A stretch of DNA of 64,000 nucleotides from Terfezia claveryi (GCA_015179025.1 WHUX01000040.1:62001-126000); one strand, 5' to 3'. Shown: positions 46,578 through 59,058, counted from the stretch's first letter. Program-made: numbers and translations. The notes: generated by a model from the letters alone, not told the origin.

Positions 46578-47011
46578 ATTGGGGCTGTACCAAATTGTTA
46601 ACGGATGGACGACTCACGATGCATGTTGCCGCTAAACACAAAATACGGGGACACCTCCTGCTGCCGATGTTACTTATATATATAGCAGAGACTAGGACCA
46701 CTTGATCTCGTGCCCACTCTATCGACCCTATGTTGCTGAATAGGTATTAGCCTCACGGGCCCTCCCTTTTTTCCTCAGGCTAGGTCCAATTCTTAAAGAT
46801 TGAAAATTGGGCTCTCGAGCGAGCTCGTATCTACCACCAAAGCTTCAACGCACGCAGGTGAAGCAATAAAGATCTTGGGAATTCGGAATGAGGAGACGGC
46901 CTGGAGTCGATCGAGGGGATGAACCTATACATAACATTTAGTAATGGAGATTCACCTGGCTTAAGTCCTCTATCACAAATTAAATGCACCATGTGGTCTC
47001 TTCAATCCATT

Positions 47012-47398
47012 TCATTTGCACAGAGACTGAACTCGGGTACGGACAAGCTTCTCCGCTCTGTGACATGGTGTCTTTAGCCAAAGGCGTCCAGTTCTTGGAC
47101 TAGGGTGCGGATGTATGCGTACGGAGAATGACTCCTCAGCCCAACCTACTAATCTGCAGCCAACCCTGGTTTGTTGAACATTCCACCGTTGCCACTCTGC
47201 CTCGCGAAATAGGTCGTGCACTAGCCAGCATCCTTGCATTTCATCGATAGTTGCATGCCTGTAGAAGATCGTGCACATTTTCTGTGCATGTTTGGGGCTG
47301 TCATTTGGTGTTGGTAGGTGTTCGAGGACGGAAGACAAATATCTGGCAGTGATGAGACCATTGTTATTGACATGTGCGTAAATTTTTCCCCGGAACGT
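47012..47398 (-). other. Coding-like segment cut by a LINE
   Basis: The minus frame reads VVDITFRGKIYAHVNNNGLI, then ITARYLSSVLEHLPTPNDSP and CTIFYRHATIDEMQGCWLVH. It runs directly into a LINE insertion at 47413. The sequence before insertion continues at 47790 upstream, but no clear coding was found there. No family is recognised. Confidence 0.3.
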
Positions 47399-47412
47399 AA
47401 TGTCCACCACCA

Positions 47413-47775
47413 TTTTTTTTTATTTTTTAAATACTTGATACTCCTATGCAGCCCCGTTGGGGGGGCTATGAGGAGCCACACGGAACCCCGGTGGATTCAA
47501 GGGAGGGGCAAGTTAATCTGCCAGACCCACGCAAACTAAGTACACGAAACAAAAGGAGACTCATGAATGGGATGCTCCCATGCGGCAGTGCCGGATGAGC
47601 CCGAGGGCCCTGACTGGAGCCCCGAAGAACAAAAGACTGCCTTACGGCCTGTGAATGTGAAAAACCCCGCGCAGGTGAGAAAGAGAAAATTAGAAACCGC
47701 TCGCCAGTAGAAACCTCATAAAAAGACCCCTCAGATGAACTATGAACTAAAACATAAAACCCCTCGCCAGTGGAA
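47413..47775 (-). mobile_element. LINE 3' UTR copy F with 14-bp target duplication
   Basis: A tail of T/A at 47413-47430 is followed by the shared 3' UTR block and a variable upstream part. It is bounded by perfect 14-bp duplications AATGTCCACCACCA (47399-47412 and 47776-47789). Only the 3' UTR is present; it is 5'-truncated. This is the clearest insertion boundary of the family. Confidence 0.9.
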
Positions 47776-48007
47776 AATGTCCACCACCAGAGGCTGCCAT
47801 AATTAGATGTTTTCAATTCTTATGTTGTAACAGTTGTTAAGCGTATGTATCCCTCCCCTTAAACTCCACGATGCTTTCGCGAGGGGTTATAACTATGTGT
47901 CCTTAGTCTTGTTGGAATGCCCTGGAGACTTGACCGTTGATCCTCGGCGAGGATTTGAGGGTAACCCCGGTTGTGAAGCTTGAGCCGGCCTTGCCCAGAA
48001 CCATTTA

Positions 48008-48105
48008 AAATACTCAGTAGTCATAATGCGGCCGCAGTAAGACCATGATGAGCTACCCGGAAACCCGGTTGGATTCAGGGCAAGGCAAGTCAATCTGCCC
48101 GTCCG
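48008..48105 (-). mobile_element. LINE 3' UTR fragment, copy G
   Basis: A diverged copy of the shared 3' UTR block (ACCATGATGAGCTACCCGG, GGCAAGGCAAGT) without a long tail. A separate poly-T plus AATACTCATTACT at 48277-48315 may be the stub of a further copy. Confidence 0.65.
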
Positions 48106-49074
48106 GTGGATATGAAGTACAAGAGTAAACTCTCCACAACAATAATTATCAGCCCAACATACAAACCAGATGTAGGTTCCAAGAGTAAAATCTGTAATAG
48201 AGGTAGGTTAGTACTCACTCAGTCGACAATTTCTGTGTACCAATTACTCGCCGACAGCACAGCTTCCTCTCCCGCCTTTTTTTTTTTTTTTCTTTATATT
48301 AAATACTCATTACTAGCCTTCCCTGCTTATAATTAGACGCATAGTCCGAAAACGACTTGATGTTTTGTTGATACGGATATAGACATATAACATGCCGCGA
48401 TTTGCAAAGCACTGGGGTTAAGTAGCAAATAAATATGAAAACCACTGTCCAGCAACGGTTAGCTGATGATTCATGGATCCGAGCTTTACCGCCATTCTTG
48501 CAGTTGCAGCAGTCCGGATCCCTGAGCTTTTCATCTTAGTTTGTATGGATCGATCTCAGATATTTCCCACATGGGCTTCAATGATGGCCGTAGCTCCTTA
48601 TGGGCCAGGATATAGGTACCCTTCCTGTGCATGAGACTACCCTCCTGAGCGTGACAGATAGTAACTTGTGAGCACAGTTAGTAGGAGAATGAGAGAGCAC
48701 TTGTTATATGCGCCGTTGTCATGACGCGGCTAGAACTGCTTTTAGCAATACATACTCCTCTAGACGGCAATAGGTAACTTGCATCAACGAACTGAATACC
48801 CGAAAGCATCTCAATGCCCCTTGACCTTCCTGATGGATGGTACTCCCAATATTGTGTGGCCAACTTGTCTCAGGAGCAAGCATATTTAAAGGTTCCCGTA
48901 TGTAAGCTAAAAATAAGAGCTTGCATAGCCCGCGTGAACGCCTACACTCTGAAAAGGGCCGATCTCGCCCCTCTTAACATCTTGATTCACCGTTTAGAAT
49001 CCTCTTTCCCTAACGATCCTCTTTCCCTAACGTAACAAGAGATGAAGTCCTCATGGTTGGTAAGGTGTCAAGTA

Positions 49075-49782
49075 TACAGAGCACTCTCGATACAACCATA
49101 CCAGATATAAGCATATATTGGTTGCAAGCATACCTTCACCGGTCTAGTATATGATCATATTTTGGATACAAGAATATGCTCAATTTTTTGCTTAGTCACA
49201 ACCCACTAAACCCAAATAGAAGCTAATCGATAAGAAATGACCTCCCATAACTGCAGCGCCAGATATAGTCAGAGCTTGAGGGACAAGCTACCAGGACATC
49301 TGCGGAGAATCCTAATTAAGACCTCAAGTCGATAAGCCAGAAGCCGAGACCCCACTTGCAATACCCCCACCAGTTACACCCCAGGTAGCTCTCGCACTTA
49401 TTGAAGGATTACTTTCCAAGCTGAACCCACAGTTAATATCAATGAAATACAAGGGCCCTAAAGCCTGAGAGAAAGCGCATTGGGACTCTGGAGATTCAAT
49501 GCAGGCATCAGCATATTCAACGCATAATCACTAACTTTCTGTGGGGCCCCAGAGCCAGCTCTCCTCCTCAGCTCTATGAGATTCTAGTCCCCGCATCTAC
49601 TCTCATGTGTCTATTTGTTCCTTTGATGCTCTCATTGTATATATTATCTTATTCCGCAACCTTTCCTACAGCTCACTAACTTCATTCCATATTTTCCTAT
49701 ATTCTCTTGATGTAAGAGTATATTGGTTACAAGCATACCTCCCCCGGTCCGAATGATATGCTTGTATCGAAAGTACTCTGTA
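49075..49782 (+). mobile_element. Fot1/pogo-like element, copy B
   Basis: A 708-bp element with inverted ends TACAGAGCACTCTCGATACA and TATCGAAAGTACTCTGTA at TA. A subterminal block GCAAGCATACC occurs near each end. The interior matches copy A over its 5' region and the transposase C-terminus but lacks the middle. It has single-copy sites where copy A carries the micro-insertion and the LINE. Non-autonomous. Confidence 0.85.
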
Positions 49783-50754
49783 GAGCTCCTCATTGGTGAT
49801 ACCAAATTGACGTTTGTATCTGTCTAATGCCGGCCGAGCATGAATCCCATTGATTTCACGAAGGAGTTTTTGCTCAAAGCTATCCTCATTGGAGATGACG
49901 GCCGTGGGCAGCAGAGGGGCTGTGAGAAGGAGAACTGTGGAATTGGAGGGAGATTAGAGGCGGGAATCATATGAATTCTGAAAAACCTCACGGTGGAACC
50001 ATAGGTTAACACAAAGTCTACATATCTCCACACGAATTTCCCCTTGTATATATCCGCGAGCTACTATACATCGAGAGTCCCTACTTCACCAAAAATGAAG
50101 CATGCACACCATCTTCGCTACTTCCATAGGCTGCCATAAGGCCATTCCCGCTGTGGACGAAATAAACGTCCACCTCCACGCCGGAAATAAATTACTTCCA
50201 ATAGAATATTCGTCTTCGATGTAACGGTTTGGATGGGTAATATACGTACGAACGCCTTAGGAGGCTGTTTATGGTATGGTGTTGTTAATTGCATTATTGG
50301 AATTAAACTGTTAACGGTTTGACAGACAAAATTACCCGGTGAAACCCATGAATATGCGGGGAAACCGGTAGCCTAGCCTCAGGATGAATTTTTATAGTGT
50401 GACTTAATACGGATATTTTCTTGATTAGCGGCCAAAGCTTAAGCCTAAGATAGATCTTTCTAACGTTCGGAATATGGTTACTGGGGGGTAGGGATACAAG
50501 ATATGAGATGCATTCGGCTTTAGTTTAATCCGTATATCTTTCCTTAGATCACAATACATTACTAGACATCTGGTTATGGAAGTTGATATTACAGCACGTT
50601 TTACTCAATGTGAGAAGGCTTCTCATTGGTACATGTTTCCCCCAAGAACCCGAAAGGTGGCCTCTATGATAGGATTATTAAAAGGTATCTCCAAATGGTC
50701 CCATGCATTGGCACCTCAACTTCTGCAATGAATTCTTATATTCAGGGTAGCAAC

Positions 50755-50766
50755 TAGTCTGGTTGC
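50755..50766 (+). repeat. TAGTCTGGTTG micro-insertion
   Basis: TAGTCTGGTTGC between GGTAGCAAC and GGCAGCAAC (50746-50754, 50767-50775; one mismatch in nine). Confidence 0.8.
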
Positions 50767-51220
50767 GGCAGCAACACAATAGCATATACTTGTATATTCG
50801 ATACTTCAGCACCGTTGTCGATTGCAATTGCCTATAAGCAAAATTGTTTCCACCACTCCGAGGTATTGCTTAGAAGCGCAGGGCACTGTTGGCTTGATGA
50901 GAGCCTTTGTTCCTTCAATTTACATGTCACCGCTGGAGCCACAAGGCAATCCTCAAGGTACTGTATCCCGAATTGGACTCCAATCACCATCTATGTATCT
51001 GCACTGGGGATGCGTGCCAAGCCTTTGCTGAGGAACGTGCTGGCTTTGGTGCGGCAGAGAAAGTCGAATCGTATTCAAACATGTCGCAGGTTCAGAATGC
51101 TTGACGGACGAAAATTCTGTCGACTCGCGGGTACTTGCCCAGAAATTTACACTATAATGTCGAAGAACAGGGGCACGAGACAACGACTAAGAACAGGGCG
51201 ACTTCTAAATATAAATATTG

Positions 51221-51243
51221 TAGTCTGGTTGGCACAAGCCTAT
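51221..51243 (+). repeat. TAGTCTGGTTG-family micro-insertion
   Basis: The insert starts TAGTCTGGTTGGCACAAGCC and lies between AATATTG repeats (51214-51220, 51244-51250). It shares its interior with the member at 43.2 kb. Confidence 0.65.
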
Positions 51244-52360
51244 AATATTGTCTAGGTTCTACAGCCGTATTCGGCTAATGTATCTCCGCCCAGATGATTA
51301 AGCTTTGAGGAACGTTGCGTCGGGCATGAACATTTACTCTAGCGGAACGGGGATCTCCACCGTACCTGAAGAACAAAAGAAGGTGCTGGAAATGATCGCC
51401 ATAATTGATTAACCTGGCAGAAGACATTCGAAAACGGGCATTAAGATTATTATTTTTCTTTTCCAGTCAGTCTTAGTCTAGAACTACATAGTTCGTAGCA
51501 TGCCCGCCGTTCGCGAGTACGTAGTACTTCAACGATACTGTTCTAGGTACTGCGATCCCTTCGGTACAAGGAAGCAGCTGAGTCTCATACCATTATTGGC
51601 CGGCTTCTGCCCATGTGCATCGCAGCTAACAATTGGAATGCAAATGTAGTCATTGATCGCTGGTTGAGGGCTTATCATTGGACGGCTAGCTGGCTGTTGA
51701 TCACGCTGCTGACCACTCGCTGCTGGGGTTATTCTTACCTAACTCGAGGCTGTACCAGATAGCAGGTGCCGACGCCAAGAGTGTTGCTATTCCATCCTTT
51801 TCGGTCAGAAGCCCTCTGTTGGGTTAAACATGGCGCGGGAATACATTGGCCACAATGGTGACGTCGATTGCGCACCCAACCCCCACGGCCCACCATTGCA
51901 AGCACCTGCAGACACCTGATTTGGTGGTAAACGGTACCTATCTTTTGCAATACGGAGCACTTACATTTTCTAGGAAAAGCCTACCTTTGTATGCCACGCA
52001 TTGAGACATTCGCTCCCTCGATAGGTCAGTAGCATTTTCCCGCACTCTACTTACGTCTCACAGCGGCTTAAACTGGTACTAATCCTGGGAAGATTACACG
52101 TCCTTTGTTCTGATGGACGTCTGCCGGTAGCTGCTGATCTACCCTACCGTGTTTGTGGGACCACCCAAACTCACTCAGGAAAACAAACAGGAGGGGCTGG
52201 CAGAAAGTCAGCATGCGTGAATACATAAAGATGCCGACCTGCTGTCTTTCTTTCTCTTGCATCCTCATCCTCCGGTGTTTACGTCCTCTCGTTTTCGACG
52301 GTTTCCTGGTATCCTTCGTTGAGCTCAATCCACAATTCGTTACTGTTGAGAATCTTTACA

Positions 52361-53443
52361 ATGCTTCGCAACGCAGTCATCCTCTCGCTTTTGGCCTCAT
52401 CCAGGCTTGCACTCGCTGCACCGGCCGGCTACAAGGAGGATGATGTTGTTACAGTGACTATTACTTCCTGTGAGGAGACTCCAACGCCGTATCCTCCACC
52501 CCATGAGTCGTCTTGCACTGAGGAGCCAACCTACACGGTTACCATCCCGACAGTCACTGACTATCCACCACCAGTCACCGACTATCCGCCCCCAGTCACT
52601 GACTATCTGCCCCCAGTCACTGACTATCCACCACCAGTCACTGACTATCCACCACCAGTAGTCACTGACTATCCACCCCCAGTTACTGACTATCCACCAC
52701 CAGTCACTGACTATCCACCACCAGTAGTCACTGACTATCCACCACCAGTTACTGACTATCCACCACCAGTAGTCACTGACTATCCACCACCAGTGACCAC
52801 ATACCCACCACCAGTCACTGACTATCCACCACCAGTCACTGACTATCCACCACCAGTAGTCACTGACTATCCACCACCAGTCACTGACTATCCACCACCA
52901 GTAGTCACTGACTATCCACCACCAGTCACTGACTATCCACCACCAGTTACCACATACCCACCACCAGTGACCTCCACCGAGACCGAGAAGGAACCTCAGA
53001 GTGAGACTCCTTACCCACCACCAGTAACGGACACCCCATACCTCCCACCACCAGTAGTAACGGACACCCCCTACCTCCCACCACCAGTAGTAACGGACAC
53101 CCCATACCCCCCACCACCAGTTGTGACGGACACCCCATACCCCCCACCACCACCAGTTACCTACCCAGTCAACACCACCAGCATGATCGTCTACCCACCA
53201 CCAGTAACGGATGGCCCCTACCCAACTACGACGCCAATTGTTTACCCACCACCAGTTACCTATCCAGTCAACAGCACCAGCGTGATTACTTACCCAACTG
53301 GAGGAAACACGACTATCCGAACTCCGACGACATCCCCAACTGTTTATCTACCAACTAACAACACTAGTGCTGCCTCCAAGGCTATTGTCTTTAGCTCTGC
53401 AATCTTTGCAGTTGTTATTGCTGCTGCCGCTGCTATCTTCTAA
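52361..53443 (+). CDS. GPI-anchored Pro-rich cell wall protein, 360 aa
   Basis: The ATG opens a signal peptide (MLRNAVILSLLASSRLALA, cleavage expected before APAG). After a short Cys-containing head (TITSCEETPTPYPPP, ESSCTEEPTYTV) come about 19 units of V(V)TDYPPP, two of them VTTYPPP, and then longer units TDTPYLPPPVV. N-glycosylation sites NTTS, NSTS and NNTS follow. The end NNTSAASKAIVFSSAIF plus a short hydrophobic tail fits a GPI signal. The protein is therefore predicted to be secreted and wall- or membrane-anchored. The 5' leader is CT-rich (about 52245-52275). Single exon; the repeat tract will vary in length between strains. Confidence 0.9.
   Translation: MLRNAVILSLLASSRLALAAPAGYKEDDVVTVTITSCEETPTPYPPPHESSCTEEPTYTVTIPTVTDYPPPVTDYPPPVTDYLPPVTDYPPPVTDYPPPVVTDYPPPVTDYPPPVTDYPPPVVTDYPPPVTDYPPPVVTDYPPPVTTYPPPVTDYPPPVTDYPPPVVTDYPPPVTDYPPPVVTDYPPPVTDYPPPVTTYPPPVTSTETEKEPQSETPYPPPVTDTPYLPPPVVTDTPYLPPPVVTDTPYPPPPVVTDTPYPPPPPVTYPVNTTSMIVYPPPVTDGPYPTTTPIVYPPPVTYPVNSTSVITYPTGGNTTIRTPTTSPTVYLPTNNTSAASKAIVFSSAIFAVVIAAAAAIF
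52555..52970 (+). repeat. Coding minisatellite, 21-24 bp unit
   Basis: Direct repeats of CACTGACTATCCACCACCAG and its variants encode the VTDYPPP units of the wall protein. Neighbouring units are identical at the nucleotide level, which indicates recent expansion. Confidence 0.9.
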
Positions 53444-53960
53444 GCTATTGTTTTAGACTTGGCTGGAATGGTGGGAATTTGAAGGCTAGTCTCTGTGATG
53501 GACCGTGGCAAGGAATTTGGGCCATAGACGGAAGGAAGGTTACGAAATGGAATATGCTTTTGTTATGGTAGTTTCTTTTTCCTTGTTTTCACTCTTTTCA
53601 TGTTCACGAGGGATGGGACGGAATAGCGATAGGATATTTTGGACAAGGTGTGGAAGGATTAATTGATTTTCTTATGTTAACGACCTTCTTCTCTCTCTTT
53701 TTTCTTGTATCTCGAAAGGAACCGTTCACTTAGTTGCATGTGAGTGAGAGGTGATTTAAGTGGGGCTTTCTTTTTCTTTATTTGTTTTACCTCATTAAGA
53801 TTAGGGAATATTTAATTGTTAATGCAAAGATATCCGTTAGAAAACTTTCTCCTGAAATCGGCAAAATTCTATATACGAGACTGAAATGAGTCTGACTTCC
53901 ACCCCTACCAGGTGTTCTTTGGGTTCTCGTAGACGATCCCTCCACAGGAGGAGAGTCGTG

Positions 53961-53971
53961 CAACCAGACTA
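53961..53971 (-). repeat. TAGTCTGGTTG micro-insertion
   Basis: CAACCAGACTA preceded by GAGGAGAGTCGTG, matching in inverse the interior of the 38745 member. No clean direct repeat was found. Confidence 0.45.
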
Positions 53972-55176
53972 GTCTCGATCAGACCCTCTGGTTGGCAAAG
54001 TTTGTCAAATCCAATTAGGTTTAGTATAATGGCGCAATTGGAACCCAGTCTCAAATCGATCTTTCTATCCTGTCTTCGTCGGGACCTACCGGTACCAACA
54101 ATAGCAGTCCTCGGGTTCCCAGTTTCCAGCTCTGCTAGTTCCGTGTTAGCCGAGATTAGCTCCGTGACGAATCGACTCTAACGTAAAGAGGCAAGCGGCT
54201 GCAGCTCGTTTGAATCCAAGTTCCGCGTGCATGTGCATATGCATGAGTGGATTTGCCTATAGCTAGGGCTGTTTGTTGGAAGGAGAGAATCTTTTTTTTT
54301 TTTTTTTTGGTGGAGGCAATTGCCGTTTCGTTGATCAATCTTCACCCGACCGGCCAGATCTGCCCTTCTCAGCTTACGTTCGCTTTCAACTCGTTGATTG
54401 AGCCAACATTCCGCTCCTATTCCCGAGCTGCTGTTGGCCTTCAATACCTATCATATCTGGAAAGGGTACTTTTGATTGGGAAAAATAAAATAAAAATTGG
54501 GGCGCACTAGAGCGGATTTGGAGAGGAAATCCTGTGGGCTTTTGGGGGGCGTTTTTTTCAAATTTCCTGTTACCTTATCTGGGAGGCCCCGACCTCCCCG
54601 TATATACATGGATATGGCAGTTCCCCCATGTGGGCTCTTTGAAACTTTTTGCCCCGGTGATAGATAGTTTCTATATCTGGTGTTACGCAAGTATATATCT
54701 GTGTTACTCAGAGTATATATATCTGTGTTACTCAGAGTATATATATCTGTGTTTACGCAGGGATATATGTAGATGGGTTATGAGAAGAGCTCGATGCTAG
54801 TTGTCTTCACTTACGCACGGGACCAAATCTCGGATTTTTTGTGTTGATGTGGTATGGTACCTTCAGTTCTTGCGACTAAACTCTGACCTTATTAGGAACA
54901 AGGCCCAAGAAAAGCAAACTCAGCCCAATCAACAACAAGGATTAAGAAATCTTTACAATATTCGCCGCTTGTGTTACATCGAATGGGAATTTGATCTACA
55001 ATATTTTTACAAAAAATTCCTCGTGCGCGCGCTCGTGCCGAGAACTTGGAAACAAGCTTTGCTGTAAATATGCTTTTGAAAAAAAAAAAGAGAGAAAGAT
55101 TGCTTCGAGAAACCAGGCTTTTTTTTTTTTTTTCCATACAGCCCCACTATTAATGTTCCTTCCTTACTACTGTACG

Positions 55177-55186
55177 TAGTCTGGTT
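55177..55186 (+). repeat. TAGTCTGGTTG-family site
   Basis: TAGTCTGGTT with 9-bp direct repeats CTTCCTTAC (55159-55167 and 55187-55195). Nine further bases lie between the left repeat and the core, so the structure is less simple. Confidence 0.5.
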
Positions 55187-56535
55187 CTTCCTTACACACG
55201 GATTATAAGACCGATACGGCTCTAGTCTTATATTTTGATTTGCAAGGTATAAATCTCCCAAATGGTTGTCATGCAAAAAGAATCTGGAACAGATGCTCCT
55301 CGATCGATATAAGCTTATTCAAAGGTATGTGTCCTCTAGTAAAATAGACCCCCACATAGCTATGAGGATATTGGACTTATCAGTGTCATGTATTCTGTCA
55401 GATTCTCTAACAATAATTACCTTGTAAAACTTTGTATGTAAAGTTAAATAGATATCTAAAGATCGATATACTGTATATATATATGGTTCGATATCTCGAC
55501 TAATACGGATATCTATGCCTTGCCAAGCTGATCAACGTATACGCGTACGCAATCACTAAGTAGTTTATCAAATAATGACCATATATATATTCATGCATGC
55601 ATACATACATAGAACAGTACTGGATTGGGTTTATTGGAATAGATTGTGTCATGATTGATATATGTTGATTGGCACTTATATACCCTGGTTCTCAACGTCA
55701 GCCTTACTACAACGCACGGGCCTGCCCATTTTTTATTATTATTATTTCCCGCCCCCCCCCCCAACCCTGGTGGTCATGAAAACATGTAAGACGAAACCGG
55801 ATATATATATATATTTTTTTTTATTCAGAACCCCTGAATGACCGCTAAATTATTTATATCCGCAAACAAGCTGAATTTTTTTCTTCAGTAATTTTGGCTG
55901 TGAACATAAGCATAATCACTCAGCTCTTTTTCGTTATGGAAGTTATATAGTCATGCTATCATGTACATGCAAGCATGCACGGAGAAGCTGGATCTGCTTG
56001 AGCTGATCATGACCATGACGATTATGATGATTGGCTAGTTCTATGCCAATCTAATCTCATGATCACTACGAGCCTAGTATCTAGTTTTAGCTGTTTGTTT
56101 TTATTGATCTCACTTGCTATATTGGAACTTCGGGCTCAAAGCTAGTCTATACCCAGTGAGTCCCAGGGCCTGCAGGCTTCATATGGGGAGAATGATTCGG
56201 GGGATATTATTCAAATCACACGAGATTTCAAGATCTGACGTTTTCGTGCGAGCGAGGGTCAGATATTTACTGAGATAGGCAGCTTGGCATTGTAGGGGCT
56301 GCGTGCGGCAATGGCGAGCGTTGGGAAGATCTCAATCCTCTTGTACCTCGGGATACCGGTAATTATGCTTGATTAAGTGTAGGCAGATAATAATAAATTA
56401 GGCCTTCCATGAATAATCATATCGCAGACCAGAAAACATCTTTTAAATGCAGTCCCAACCTAAACCCCGGATTAAACCCATGACAAGTCAAAACGAAAGA
56501 ATGGAATCATAATTAGGAGAGTCATAAGAAGTGGC

Positions 56536-59058
56536 CTAAACCAGCGAATCCCCCTCTGGTTCCTCATCAATCATGGAAAGCAGAGGCTGCTTTTCATCAG
56601 TGTAGGGAACCATACCCCCGACATCTCCATCGTACCACCCGTTTGGGAATTTCCTCACTGGTTGGATATCTTCTCCTATATCCAAGTGGTGACGCTCGCC
56701 AGCTTTGTCAATACGGACTCCATAAACCATGGAGGTGCGGAGAGTGGTCGCAATATCTTTGCCTGTAAGAGCGCAACCGGAGGGACCCAGGCGTTCGACA
56801 AGAGCTATTCAAGAGTCAGCGATTTTGCATCTAGAGGGAAGAAATGGGAAACATACGCCTGAGTAAACGGGCTGTGGCGAGATAAGAGTCATCCTTTACA
56901 ATAACAGTGTTTGATATAAAGACCGCAGCAAGTCCAAGGACAAGCTGAACACCACAAATGCTTCCCAGAATAGTACCCTGAAATTAACGTTTGTCAGTGA
57001 TAATTATTCGTATGTGGAGGTCAAACAATTAGAGTCATGACGGACCAGCATCCACCAATACACTTTGAACAACACACCAGCCCACGGCTTCATTCCAACG
57101 ATTTTGATCTTCGGATTATCTATATCCATAGTTGCAATTGTTCCGATTGAGAACCGTGAAACAAGGTAAGCCATTTCAGACGCATTTCCATTAACTTGTC
57201 GACCGAAAGTCGTACTAAATTTTAAAATCCAGGTGGTCGTCAGCATCAATCTCTCTTCAAACCTACTAAACTTACCATTGGAGGAACTACAAACCCCAAG
57301 AAATATCTCTGATATAGCCACTGCTGAGGGTCGTCCGAGTAACCGTCTAGTCCAATTGAACCTGCAGCAATATATGCAATTCGATCTTCAATTTCATGTT
57401 CTGGTATCTGTGCATTTGTGACTTTCCCGACATCGACAGTGCATTGGAACAGAGTCCCATTTCTATTCGGGTCATGGTCTACATCAATGAACTGGAACCC
57501 TGCAAGCATTGCGCATCGATTCCCAAGATGACAAGTCCAAGTTGCTTCTTTGTTGATATCAGCTCTAGGATTTGCCCATACAGTTGCACCAGGCCCTCGA
57601 ACCTATGAGATGGAAACGTTAAATAGGCGGTAACGATTTGTCTGACAATTAGAATGTACTTACGCTGACATCTTGGATAACCATACTTTTCCCATCAGTG
57701 GTATTGAAAATCTTGATGTTTCTCTGCAGTCCGCTCTGGCCTTTCACAATAGGGTATGCGTTACAAGTGGCAGTTACAGAAATTGTGCGATTTGTAACGG
57801 CGACAAGGCCTTGGTGATCAGGGTTGTACTCTCGGAACTGCTAAACCTTAGAGACCATTCTATATAATTCATCTAGGAATGTTCGACATACTGCATAAGT
57901 CCATGACCTCTCCTGCTCATCCCAGTGTAGAATTTGTTGTTGGGTTTCATCGCCTTCCACAGTCTTGTCTGTCATCATTGCCGAGTCTAAAACCAATAAA
58001 TAGACGGCCGTTAGCACATCCTCATATGGGGCTCGATATCACCCTGTGTCCATTCTATCCGTCCATGGACTTGAATACTTACACTCTCCAAAGAAATGTG
58101 CTGTCTGAAACTCCGCTCCCGTAGCTGGTGGGTTCTCCTCGACAACTCCGAGAGGCCAGAAACGGCTTTTCTCGGACACAAGGACTACACCCAACTCTGT
58201 TCCAGTTGCACCTGCACTATCATATGAATATGTTAAACCAGTGAAGGCAACCGAGATTCTTGCAACACAGTTTATCAAAATCCACAATATGCAACAGACG
58301 AAAACCATTGGCTTCCCAAATCCAAGGGCATTCAGTCCGAGTTTGAAGACTTTAATAAGGGAAGGTATTCCGAGAATTAAATCGATCTAAAGTACGAAAT
58401 TTCGATTAGTGCATTTGAAGACTTAAGTGGTTCTTGATAATATACCTCTATCAAATTGTGGGATTTCCGAGAAAGCAGTTTCCATCGAAGCATAGTAGCC
58501 ATTCCCTTGAACGCACCCTGATATAAACCTCAGTAATTAGTATTTGACAGCCATCTATGATCAAAGGGAAAGTAAACCCACAGCCAAATTCAACCCCATC
58601 GTCAAGTAGATCATCGTGCTCAACACGTTGAACACATTCTTCTCCAAGTCATTAAGAACTTTCACGTTTTCAAAGTATTTGAAGCATCCTAGCATTGCCC
58701 CGGACAGCATAATACTCCAAACTAGCCTGACAAGCACCTTCTCCAACAAGTGCATCAATTGATGTCCATATTGGTGCTTTCTGGCAAGGTGAGATTGCTC
58801 TGAAGAGTGTAAGGTATTGTATTGTGTTTGAAGTACCTGGTTCTCTACCGGTGCAGTCCATACGGGAGGTTGGGCTTGTGATCGGTTAGCTATGTACAAG
58901 CTGCTGCATGTTTTGACCTAATATGACTTACTCTTCTTTCCATACCGGCGAGCGAAATCTTTATTGATAGCACTCGAAAGTTCATGATCTTGAGATGTAG
59001 ATGGAGCATGATGTAATAATGTACCCTCTTCCTGATCGTCCCGTGGAGGATGTGACAT
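56536..59058 (-). CDS. Fungal multi-pass membrane protein, 649 aa, ten exons
   Basis: The ten exons are 59058-58932, 58889-58582, 58517-58446, 58386-58083, 57986-57892, 57840-57664, 57602-57295, 57214-57046, 56977-56857 and 56804-56536. They total 1950 nt in one frame, with GT-AG introns of 42-96 nt and several CTGAC branch sites. Predicted segments: about 93-113, 129-151, 196-218 (MVFVCCILWILINCVARISV) and 515-543 (GTILGSICGVQLVLGLAAVF). The loop 219-508 has Cys residues and N-glycosylation sites (NRT, NTT, NGT, NAS), so it is probably outside the cell. It resembles an uncharacterised family of fungal membrane proteins. Biochemical function is unknown. The gene is intact and under constraint, judging from the preserved frame. 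Confidence 0.88.

Larger units (their letters stand above)
53444..56535. other. AT-rich intergenic stretch
   Basis: I see no supported gene in 3.1 kb. It has long T or A runs (54291-54308, 55080-55089, 55117-55131), a three-unit repeat of about 24 bp (ACTCAGAGTATATATATCTG) at about 54690-54765, and TA runs near 55800. Two micro-insertion sites lie here. It contains the presumed terminators of both flanking genes. Confidence 0.5.

Noticed and set aside
50815..51255. 146-residue open frame and overlapping frames
   Set aside because: Three overlapping frames of similar length, none with a family or splice support. It might be a decayed gene, but I cannot support one.
52555..53153. Repetitive tract as a CRISPR array or non-coding satellite
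   Set aside because: The repeats are in frame in a protein with a signal peptide and GPI tail; there are no unique spacers.
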